The notes beneath the pieces are model-generated. The model was not told the DNA's origin. It worked only from the letters and a program-made list of their open reading frames with translations, and did no database searches. Shown here one piece after another: positions 55,972 to 63,341 of a stretch of 64,000 nucleotides of DNA (position 1 is the first letter of the stretch; each line of letters opens with the position of its first letter). A program made the translations under genes and the position numbers. The stretch covers positions 1,436,001 to 1,500,000 of the forward strand of contig NZ_CP012945.1 in assembly GCF_001402915.1 (NCBI RefSeq), given 5' to 3'. The stretch is from Devosia sp. A16. GTDB taxonomy: Bacteria > Pseudomonadota > Alphaproteobacteria > Rhizobiales > Devosiaceae.

Positions 55972-56654
55972 CCACTGCCCTGCTCCAGCGCCTCGAGCGC
56001 CAGCTGATCGTTTCCTCGCAGGCGATGAACCCGCTCAGCCCGTTGCGCCAGCGCCCCGATATCCTGGCGCTGCTCGCCGAGGCGGCCGAGCTCGGCGGCG
56101 CCGGCGGCTTTCGCCTCAACGGCGCCGAGGTCGTCGGCCTGCTGCGCCCGCGCACCGGCCTGCCGATCATCGGCATCGTCAAGGACACCCGCGAGGGTTT
56201 TGACAACTACATCACCACCTCGAGCGCCGACGCGGAGGCGCTCGCCGCCGCCGGCGCCGACATCATCGCCATCCAGGCGACCTCCGGCACCCGGCCGGGC
56301 GAGAGCTTTGCCGAAATCGCCGCCACAACTCATCGGCTCGGCAAGCTGGTGATGGCAGATATCGCCACGCTCGACGAAGCGCGGCGGGCCGCCGCCGAGG
56401 GCGCCGACCTCGTCGCCACCACCATGGTCGGCCATACGACGCAGACTGAGGGGCAGGCCCGCCCGCCTTTCGACCTGGTGTCCGAGATCGTCGCCGCCCT
56501 CGATGTTCCACTGGTGGTCGAAGGCGGCATCTGGACCCCCGAACACGTCGCCGCCTCGTTCGAGCGCGGCGCCTTCGCCGTCGTCTGCGGCTCTGCCATC
56601 ACCGCGCCCGACATCATCACCGAACGGCTGGTGGCGGCGATTCCGGATCGCTGA
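55968..56654 (+). CDS. nanE: N-acylmannosamine-6-phosphate 2-epimerase family (NanE-like)
   Basis: A 228-residue TIM barrel of the NanE family, which converts N-acetylmannosamine-6-phosphate to N-acetylglucosamine-6-phosphate. LIVSSQAM corresponds to the family's LIVSCQAL start. K72 in IIGIVKDT and E185 in VVEGGIWTP fit the catalytic Lys and Glu positions; ADIATLDEA and CGSAIT match the family. GTG at 55968 overlaps the DUF4127 stop. With the ROK kinase and NanA-like lyase it would complete a sialic-acid-type route, though nagA and nagB are not in view. Confidence 0.85.
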   Translation: MTTALLQRLERQLIVSSQAMNPLSPLRQRPDILALLAEAAELGGAGGFRLNGAEVVGLLRPRTGLPIIGIVKDTREGFDNYITTSSADAEALAAAGADIIAIQATSGTRPGESFAEIAATTHRLGKLVMADIATLDEARRAAAEGADLVATTMVGHTTQTEGQARPPFDLVSEIVAALDVPLVVEGGIWTPEHVAASFERGAFAVVCGSAITAPDIITERLVAAIPDR

Positions 56655-56671
56655 CTGGCCTCATGCCATAG

Positions 56672-56775
56672 AGCGCTTGGCGCCCCTCACCCCGCGGTGT
56701 GGCACGGCCCGCGCAAAGTGCGTCCCCTCGCCCCTCTGGGGAGAGGGTTAGGGTGAGGGGCGCCAAGCACACCGG
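56672..56775. repeat. GC-rich inverted-repeat element, type R2 (copy 3)
   Basis: GCGCTTGGCGCCCCTCACCC at 56672 and GGTTAGGGTGAGGGGCGCCA ending in AGCACACCGG are inverted arms. The inner segment AAAGTGCGTCCCCTCGCCCC TCTGGGGAGAGGG (written in two parts) is the same as in copy 1 at 2029-2059. Lies between convergent operons. Confidence 0.78.
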
Positions 56776-56792
56776 CTGCAGACAAGGCGGAA

Positions 56793-57887
56793 CTACACCG
56801 AGAACAGCGTCGCTCCGATGAAGCGGTCGGTATCCGCCCCGTAATTGTAGTAATACGCCGTCAAGAGCTTCCCATCCGCGCGCAGCACCGTGCGCGGGTA
56901 ACCGAGATCCGCCACCCCGCCATCGTCGCGCAGCACGATGTCCTCGCTCCAGCTCATCCCCTCGTCGCTGCTGACCCGGGCGCGCATGCCATAGGGCGCA
57001 TCGCGATAGCCGTAGACCAGCACCAGCCGCCCGTCGGCGAGCCGGTTGATGGTCGGTGGATTGCCGTTATGGCCGACCTGCGGCACGGGCGTGCCGACAT
57101 GCCGCCAGCTCCGGCCTTCGTCGCTCGAGCGATAGAGGTCGATCCACGCCCTCCGCTCGGGACCGCGCGGCGCCGCGCAGCGCACGAACGTGAGGATATC
57201 GCCGCCTGGCAGCCGCAGCGAGGCCGGCATGATGGCGAAGCCTTCCGGCTCCTCGCCAACGAAGCTCTCGAAGCTGAAGCTCTTGCCGCCGTCACGGGTC
57301 CGCGCCGCAAAGATCCGGCCCTCGTCGCCATTGGCCTTCACTGCCGTGAGCAGGAACAGCGCATCATGCCGGCCGAGCGGCACGATATCGGTGCGGGCCG
57401 AAACCCCCGGCAGGCCGAAATCGCCGAGCCGGTACGGCCCCTGCCAGCTCTTCGCCCGATCGCGGCTGACGTAGAACCAGCTGATCGAACCGCGATCGAG
57501 CCCGGTGCGGGCGCACATCACGATGGTTTCGGGATCGGTGAAATCTATCGGCTGGTCGAGCACCGGGATATCGCGTTCGACCACGATATTGGGTTGGCTC
57601 TGCAGGGCCTCGACCACGTGCTCGTCGCCCGACAGCGAGCTGCCGCCGGGGATGGTGCCGGTGAACAACTCGTCCTGCCAGGTCAGCCCGCCATCGAAGC
57701 TGCGCGCCTGCCGGCCGATGAACGGCCGGGTCTTGTCGCGGGCATGCAGGCTCTCCTGTTCTCCGCGAAACCCTTGCGAGAACACGACCACCACTTCGTC
57801 GCCCCAGATCCACATGCCGTAATTGGCCGGCCAGGCGACGAATTCGCCCTCCCTGCGGTGGATTTCGAGGTGCTGGGTCATGGTCAA
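56793..57887 (-). CDS. Asp-box beta-propeller protein of the sialidase superfamily, cytoplasmic
   Basis: A 364-residue six-bladed propeller candidate with five Asp boxes: SFDGGLTW (63-70), SRDRAKSW (141-148), TRDGGKSF (197-204), SSDEGRSW (254-261) and SSDEGMSW (306-313). This is the GH33/BNR fold. The FRIP motif of classical sialidases is not visible and the arginine triad is unclear, so true sialidase activity is uncertain. There is no signal peptide, so it would act on material already imported. It is the last gene of the minus-strand importer 5 operon. With NanE-, ROK- and NanA-like genes near, a glycosidic nonulosonate or amino sugar is plausible. Confidence 0.75.
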   Translation of the reverse strand: MTMTQHLEIHRREGEFVAWPANYGMWIWGDEVVVVFSQGFRGEQESLHARDKTRPFIGRQARSFDGGLTWQDELFTGTIPGGSSLSGDEHVVEALQSQPNIVVERDIPVLDQPIDFTDPETIVMCARTGLDRGSISWFYVSRDRAKSWQGPYRLGDFGLPGVSARTDIVPLGRHDALFLLTAVKANGDEGRIFAARTRDGGKSFSFESFVGEEPEGFAIMPASLRLPGGDILTFVRCAAPRGPERRAWIDLYRSSDEGRSWRHVGTPVPQVGHNGNPPTINRLADGRLVLVYGYRDAPYGMRARVSSDEGMSWSEDIVLRDDGGVADLGYPRTVLRADGKLLTAYYYNYGADTDRFIGATLFSV

Positions 57888-57937
57888 TCTCCGTCAGGCC
57901 CCTGAGGGGTCGGGTCGCAACAATCGGGTGGGACGCG

Positions 57938-58861
57938 TCAGCCCTTGACGCCGCTGGTGACCGCGCCGTCGATGACGTAGCGCTGCGCGAACAGGAACAC
58001 GATGATGATGGGCAGGGTGATGAGCGTCGCCATCGCCATCACCACGTTCCAGCGCGCATCGGGCCCGCTCTGCAGCAGTTGCAGGCCGATCTGCAGCGTC
58101 GCCATCTCGCGCTGCGAGGTGAGGATCAACGGCCAGATGAAATCGTTCCAGGCGCTCTGGAAGCTCAGTACCCCGAGCACTGCCATGGCCGGGCGCGCCA
58201 GCGGCAGCAGGATGCGCCAGAAGATGGTGAAGGTCTTGGCGCCATCGAGCCGCGCCGATTCCTCGTACTCGACCGGGATGCGCGAGAAGAACTGGCGCAT
58301 CATGAAGATGCCGAACGGCGTCGCCGCCGTGGGCAGGATCATTCCCCAATAGGTGTTGAGCAGCCCCGTGCCGCCATTGCCCAGCCAGTCATTGCCGCCG
58401 GCGAACGGGATGCGCTGCACGATCAGGAACACTGGCACGATCTGGCTCTGCGCCGGCACCATCAACAGGCCGACCACCAGCGCGAAGATCAGGTTCTTGC
58501 CCTTGAACTGCATGCGCGCCAGCGCGTAGCCGGCCAGCGCGCAGAACACCATGTTGGAGGCGGTCGAGCCGAGCGCGAAGATCAGGCTGTTGATCAGCTG
58601 CCGCCCGGTATCGGGCCCGGCAATGGCGTCGATATAGTTCTGCCAGACGAGGCTGTTGGGGATGAAGTTGGGCGGGAACTGGAAGGTCTCGGCATCGGTC
58701 TTGAACGAGGTCGACACCATCCACAGGAACGGCGTGATCGTCGCCAGCGCCGCAAAGATCAGGAGGCCATAGCCGATCGCCCGCTCGGCCAGCGGCCACC
58801 AGCGTTGCCGGAACGACACGGCCGGAACGGCCGGAGCGGAAGCCTGTGCGATATCGCTCAT
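57938..58861 (-). CDS. ABC sugar permease, MalG type, importer 5
   Basis: A ~307-residue permease from ATG at 58861 (MSDIAQASAPA), with six membrane segments, VVGLLMVPAQSQIVPVFLIV, EAA loop YEESARLDGAKTFTIFWRIL and C-terminal IDGAVTSGVKG. Its ATG overlaps the stop of the MalF-type gene by four bases. The longer frame lies inside that gene and is rejected. The propeller-protein gene follows 50 bases downstream. Confidence 0.93.
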   Translation of the reverse strand: MSDIAQASAPAVPAVSFRQRWWPLAERAIGYGLLIFAALATITPFLWMVSTSFKTDAETFQFPPNFIPNSLVWQNYIDAIAGPDTGRQLINSLIFALGSTASNMVFCALAGYALARMQFKGKNLIFALVVGLLMVPAQSQIVPVFLIVQRIPFAGGNDWLGNGGTGLLNTYWGMILPTAATPFGIFMMRQFFSRIPVEYEESARLDGAKTFTIFWRILLPLARPAMAVLGVLSFQSAWNDFIWPLILTSQREMATLQIGLQLLQSGPDARWNVVMAMATLITLPIIIVFLFAQRYVIDGAVTSGVKG

Positions 58862-59760
58862 GACTCCCCCCGGCGCATGAGCTTGGTGCCGATGAGCGAG
58901 AACAGCAGGATGGCGAGGAACAGCACGGTCGACATCGCCGCCGCATAGCCGAACTCGGTATAGCCGAAGGCGGTCTGGTACATCTGGAACACGATGGTTT
59001 CGGTGGAGCCGAGCGGCCCGCCATTGGTCATCACATAGATCGCGCCGAACACCTGGAAGGTCTGCACGATCAGGATGATCATCAGGTAGAAGGTGACGTT
59101 GCTGAGCATCGGCACGGTGATGCGGAAAAAGATGTCCTTGGTCTTGGCCCCGTCGAGCCGCGCCGCCTCGTAGATATCCTTGGGGATATCCTGCAGGCCG
59201 GCGAGGTAGATGATCATCGCGGTGCCGAAATCGCGCCAGATCGCCATGACGATCAGCGAGGTCATGGCGAGGTTGGGGCTCTGCAGCCAGGGCTGCGGCG
59301 GCAGCCCAAGCTGCGCCAGCGTGCCGTTGATCGGCCCCGAATAGGGCTCGTAGACATACATCCACACCACCGCCGCGGCGATCAGGGAGGTGAGCACCGG
59401 CAGGTAGAAGATGGTGCGGAAGACGATCCGGCCGCGCAGCTTGCCGTTGAGCGCCACCGCCGCCAGCAGCCCCAGCGCCATGGTCGGCAGCGTCACGCCG
59501 ACGGTGTAGTAGGCGGTGTTGCCCACCGCCTGCCGGAAGCGGCTGTCCGACACCAGTTTGATGTAATTGTCGAACCAGACGAAACTGGTCGGCCTCAAAA
59601 ACGAGATGTCGGTGAGGCTCATCACCACTGTCGCTGCTGCCGGCAGCAGCAGCGACAGGAACAGGATGATCAGGGCCGGCGTCAGGAAGGCATAGGCGCT
59701 CCAGTTCTGCGTGAAGCTTTGCGGCCGTCGTGCCGGAGCTGTGCTTGATTGGAGCGCCAT
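58858..59760 (-). CDS. ABC sugar permease, MalF type, importer 5
   Basis: A 300-residue permease with six membrane segments, SLTDISFLRPTSFVWFDNYI near the N-terminus and the EAA loop IYEAARLDGAKTKDIFFRIT. It starts four bases after the receptor stop codon and overlaps the MalG-type gene. Forms the importer 5 channel with that subunit. Confidence 0.93.
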   Translation of the reverse strand: MALQSSTAPARRPQSFTQNWSAYAFLTPALIILFLSLLLPAAATVVMSLTDISFLRPTSFVWFDNYIKLVSDSRFRQAVGNTAYYTVGVTLPTMALGLLAAVALNGKLRGRIVFRTIFYLPVLTSLIAAAVVWMYVYEPYSGPINGTLAQLGLPPQPWLQSPNLAMTSLIVMAIWRDFGTAMIIYLAGLQDIPKDIYEAARLDGAKTKDIFFRITVPMLSNVTFYLMIILIVQTFQVFGAIYVMTNGGPLGSTETIVFQMYQTAFGYTEFGYAAAMSTVLFLAILLFSLIGTKLMRRGES

Positions 59761-59764
59761 GGGC

Positions 59765-61042
59765 TTAGCGGCCCAGCACCGCGACGACCTCGGCCTCGGC
59801 GGCCTTCAGCGCTTCCTCCGCGGTGACGCGCTTGAACAGCGTCTCCTGCACGGCGCGGGCGATGATCGTCACCATGCGCGAGAAGGCCGGAATGGCAGCC
59901 GCCTTGGCCGGGGCATAGCTCGCCGTCTTGACGAATTTGGCGAGGAACGGATCGGCCTGCACCGCCGGATCCTGCTGCGCCGCCTTGAGCACCGGCACGT
60001 TCTTGGAAGCGAGCGCGAAGGCCACCTGCTGTTCCTGCGTCAGCGCGAATTCGACGAAGCTCAGCGCGGCAGCCTGGTTCGGCGACGCCTTGGTCACCGC
60101 GAAGCTGAACGGGTCGACCAGCGAGGTGAAACCGCCCTTCTCGGTCGGGATCGGCAGCACGTCGAACTCGATGCCGGCTTTGAGCGCATTATTGGTCGAG
60201 TAGTTGCCGGCAATGATCATCGCCGCCCGGCCCTGGTTGAACGGGCTGGCCGAGCCGCCAGGCCCGAGGCCGAAGCCGAGATCGGTGACCTTGTCGGTGT
60301 GCAGCAGCTCGAACATGAAGTTGAGCGCGGCGAGCCCTTCGGCGCCGCCGAAGGCCGGCGCCGTCAGGTCGTCGTTGAACAGCGTGCCGCCGGCCCCCTG
60401 CAGCACAAGGGTGAAGATTTCCCAGGTTTCGAGATCGTTGTGGAACAGGCTGAGACCCGCGACTTCCAGCAGGCCGCTCTCCTGCCGTCTGGTCAGCGCC
60501 TTGGCCCATTCCCGCAGCTCGGCCCAGTTCTGCGGTCCCTTGTCCGCATCGAGCCCGGCTTCGGTGACGTATTTGCGGTTGACGCCGAGGCCGCGCGAGG
60601 TGCCGTAAAGCGGCACCGACACCTGCTGCCCGCCGATATTGCCATAGGCGAGGAGCGAGCCGTCGAGCGCCCCGAAGTCCACATTGGCGAGGCCGGTCTT
60701 CAGATCGGCCAGCTTGTCGCCGGTCGAATAGGTGAGCGTGTAGTCCCAGTGCTGGATGAACAGGTCCGGTGCGGTATTGCCGTTGATCGCCGTGAGGATC
60801 TTCTCGTTGAGCTGGCTCGGCTCGGCGAACAGGCTCGAGTTGAGCGCGATCTCCGGGTGCGCCGCCTTGAAGGCCGCCTCGAGCGCTTCGCCCGCTGCCT
60901 TCTTGCTGCCCGCCAGTTGCGACCAGAACACCAGCTGCTGCTCTTGGGCGAAGGCCTGGCCGATGCCGCCGGCGGCGGCGATGGCGAGGCTGCTGGCGGC
61001 GGCGCCGAACAGGAACTGCCGGCGGTTGGAGGTGAAATTCAT
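59765..61042 (-). CDS. ABC sugar solute-binding protein (family 1), Tat signal, importer 5
   Basis: From ATG at 61042 the leader MNFTSNRRQFLFGAAASSLA carries a clear twin-arginine motif (NRRQFLFG) and ends at AFAQEQQ. The mature ~395 residues have LVFWSQLAGSKKAAGEALEA, DLFIQHWDYTLTYSTGDKLA and FGLGPGGSASPFNQGRAAMI. The longer frame start is rejected because the Tat leader should be N-terminal. It follows the ATPase gene by 68 bases. Tat export suggests folding or metal binding before secretion. Confidence 0.92.
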   Translation of the reverse strand: MNFTSNRRQFLFGAAASSLAIAAAGGIGQAFAQEQQLVFWSQLAGSKKAAGEALEAAFKAAHPEIALNSSLFAEPSQLNEKILTAINGNTAPDLFIQHWDYTLTYSTGDKLADLKTGLANVDFGALDGSLLAYGNIGGQQVSVPLYGTSRGLGVNRKYVTEAGLDADKGPQNWAELREWAKALTRRQESGLLEVAGLSLFHNDLETWEIFTLVLQGAGGTLFNDDLTAPAFGGAEGLAALNFMFELLHTDKVTDLGFGLGPGGSASPFNQGRAAMIIAGNYSTNNALKAGIEFDVLPIPTEKGGFTSLVDPFSFAVTKASPNQAAALSFVEFALTQEQQVAFALASKNVPVLKAAQQDPAVQADPFLAKFVKTASYAPAKAAAIPAFSRMVTIIARAVQETLFKRVTAEEALKAAEAEVVAVLGR

Positions 61043-61110
61043 CTCGTTACTCCCTGATGAGCCCACAACCGGAGGCATGGTCCCCTCCTCCGGCGCGGGC
61101 GATGAAAACG

Positions 61111-62205
61111 TCAGTCGTGGCGGCTCCGGGCCTCGCCCGCGGCATCGAACAGATGGATCTGGCTGAGCGGCACGTGCGCGCCGAGCGGTGCGTCGGCTGC
61201 TATCGCCGGATCGCCATTGAACAAAGCGGTCAGCCGCCGCCCCCCGAGTTCGCCGTGCACGATGGTGTGGAGCCCCAGCCGCTCCACGGAACGCGGCGCG
61301 ACCCTGAGCGCCAGTGCCGGCTGGGCCGGCGCCGCCGTGGTGATCGCTTCGGGACGGATGCCGATCGTCGCCGCACCTCCGATGGTGAAGGCCGACACCT
61401 CGCCGCGCAGCGCCACCTGCCCGACCTCGGGCACATCGAGCAGCACCTCGTTGCCCTCCAGTCCCGCAACCTTGGCCGCGAGGAAATTCATCGGCGGGCT
61501 GCCGATAAAGCCGGCGACGAACAGGTTGGCCGGCCGGTGATAGAGCTCCATCGGCCTGCCGACCTGCTCGACCCTGCCGGCGTTCAGCACCACGATGCGG
61601 TCGGCCATGGTCATGGCCTCGAGCTGGTCATGCGTCACGTAGACCATGGTGGAGCCGAGCCGCTTGTGCAGCTGGGTCAGCTCCGAGCGCATCTCCATCC
61701 GCAGCGCCGCATCGAGGTTCGACAGCGGCTCGTCCATGAGGAAGATTTCGGGTTTGCGCACGATGGCGCGGGCGATGGCGACGCGCTGCCGCTGCCCGCC
61801 CGAGAGCTTGGCCGGCTTGTCCTGCAGCCGGCTCGTCAACTGCACCGTCGCCGCGGCCCTGGCCACCTCATCGCGGATCTCGGCCTTGGAGCGCTTCTCC
61901 ATCTGCAGTGGAAAGGCGATATTCTCGAACACGCTCATGTGCGGGTAGAGCGCGTAGGACTGGAACACCATGGCGACCGGCCGCTCGCCGGCCTGCCGCG
62001 CCGTCATGTCGGCGCTACCGATGGCGATCGTGCCGGCGCTGACCGGGTCGAGCCCGGCGATCAGCCGGAGCAGGGTCGACTTGCCGCAGCCCGATGGGCC
62101 GACGAACACCGCGAACTCGCCGTCCCCGATCGCCAGCGACACATCCTTTACCGCCTCGAACGTTCCATAGGTCCTGGAAACGTTCTGAAGTTGCAGTTCG
62201 GCCAA
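61111..62205 (-). CDS. ABC sugar importer ATPase (UgpC/MalK family), importer 5
   Basis: A ~364-residue ATPase: Walker A GPSGCGKST, VFQSYALYPHMSVFENIAF, signature LSGGQRQRVAIARAIVR, Walker B IFLMDEPLSNLD, H-loop YVTHDQLEA and a regulatory domain with IGIRPEAIT. I choose TTG at 62205 because GGGAGGG lies five bases before it; GTG at 62226 would start inside that ribosome-binding region. First gene of the minus-strand importer 5 operon and divergent from the NanA-like gene. Confidence 0.92.
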   Translation of the reverse strand: MAELQLQNVSRTYGTFEAVKDVSLAIGDGEFAVFVGPSGCGKSTLLRLIAGLDPVSAGTIAIGSADMTARQAGERPVAMVFQSYALYPHMSVFENIAFPLQMEKRSKAEIRDEVARAAATVQLTSRLQDKPAKLSGGQRQRVAIARAIVRKPEIFLMDEPLSNLDAALRMEMRSELTQLHKRLGSTMVYVTHDQLEAMTMADRIVVLNAGRVEQVGRPMELYHRPANLFVAGFIGSPPMNFLAAKVAGLEGNEVLLDVPEVGQVALRGEVSAFTIGGAATIGIRPEAITTAAPAQPALALRVAPRSVERLGLHTIVHGELGGRRLTALFNGDPAIAADAPLGAHVPLSQIHLFDAAGEARSRHD

Positions 62206-62226
62206 CGGCGCCCTCCCAGCCTGCAC

Positions 62227-62379
62227 GTCTTAGTCGCCGGGGCGACGGCGTTTGCCCGCCGTGACGCCCCGCCGACGGATTGACCTTGCAACAGAATCCG
62301 GCACGTGTAAACACATAGATTGAACGACTACTCCATCTGGTGATTGTATCAGTGACACAAGAACTCGACACCGCCTCTG
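62227..62379. other. Divergent promoter region between importer 5 and the lyase gene
   Basis: This gap contains no gene. GTGT-AA-ACAC (62305-62314) is a short inverted repeat. No copy of the TGATATATCA core or of TGG-N6-CCA is evident, so this unit may be controlled by the GntR regulator that starts at 63342 through a different site. Confidence 0.45.
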
Positions 62380-63304
62380 ATGCCGGCATTTCCAGGGCTC
62401 TTGGGGGATCGTCGCCGCCTCCTTGACCCCGGTTTCCGACACTGGAAGCATCGACGTTGCGCGACTTAAGTCGCATCTCGACTGGCTGTTCGCCGCCGGC
62501 TGCAGCTTCGTTTCGCCGTTCGGCTCGACCGGCGAGGGCGCGTCGTTTTCGGTGCGCGAGAAGCGGGCGGCGCTGGCGGCGCTGCAGCAGGCGGGTGCTC
62601 CGATGGACCGGCTGATTCCGGCCTCGATGAGCCCGGCGCTCGACGATGCGGTGGCCACCATCGCCGCGGCGGCCGATCTGGGTTGCCGCGCCGTGCTGAT
62701 CGCGCCGCCCTTCTACTATGGCGCCGCCAGCCAGGACGGCATCGCGGCTTTCTTCGAGGCCTCCGCCAATCGCTTCGGCGGGACGTTCCCGCTCGATGTC
62801 GTGCTTTACCACATCCCCGCCATGACCAAGGTCGGTTACGGCGTCGAGCTGGTGCAACGGCTCATCGCCCGCCATGGCCGGCGCCTCGTCGGCATCAAGG
62901 ATTCGACCGGCGATCGCGCCCATACGCTGATGCTGGCGCAGACCTTCCCCGAGCTCAGGATCTTCACCGGCGACGACCGCGTGCTGCCGGACCTGCTGGC
63001 CGCCGGCGGCGCCGGCATGATCGGCGGCCTGCCCAACGTCAACGCCGTCGAGCTCTGCCGCTTCTTTGCCGACCCCACCGGCCCCGAGGCCCAGGGTCTG
63101 CGTGACCGCGCCGCCCAGCGTATCGTGGCCGTCGACGAGCATGGCGGCATCATTGCCTTGAAGGCGGTGAAAGCGCAGATCAGCGGCGACGCGGCCTGGT
63201 TGCGGCCGCTCGAGCCGCTGCTGCCGCTGCCGGCAGCCGGCATCGCCGCGCTGCTCGACAGTTTCCGCCGCAGCCAATTCCATTTCCCAGGCGAAGAGGT
63301 TTGA
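62380..63304 (+). CDS. DapA/NanA-superfamily lyase or aldolase, N-terminus apparently out of frame
   Basis: A TIM-barrel Schiff-base aldolase family member (N-acetylneuraminate lyase, dihydrodipicolinate synthase and 2-keto-3-deoxy-acid aldolases). GSTGEG, YHIPAMTK with the catalytic Tyr, and VGIKDSTGD with the Schiff-base Lys are clear. The open frame has only a TTG at 62423, which would delete the first beta strand. In-frame codons upstream encode GSWGIVAAS, the expected family start, but lack a start codon. An ATG at 62380 reads MPAF in another frame and joins if one C near 62392 is skipped. A frameshift, sequencing error or odd start is likely. Pyruvate-forming cleavage of a keto-acid is expected. 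Confidence 0.75.
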
Positions 63305-63341
63305 GTTAACCCTCAGGCAAGCGTGAAGGAGGCAAGCGCGT

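Noticed and set aside
56793-57887. Calling the Asp-box protein an exported exo-sialidase (NanH)
   Set aside because: There is no signal peptide and no visible FRIP motif, so only the fold can be claimed.
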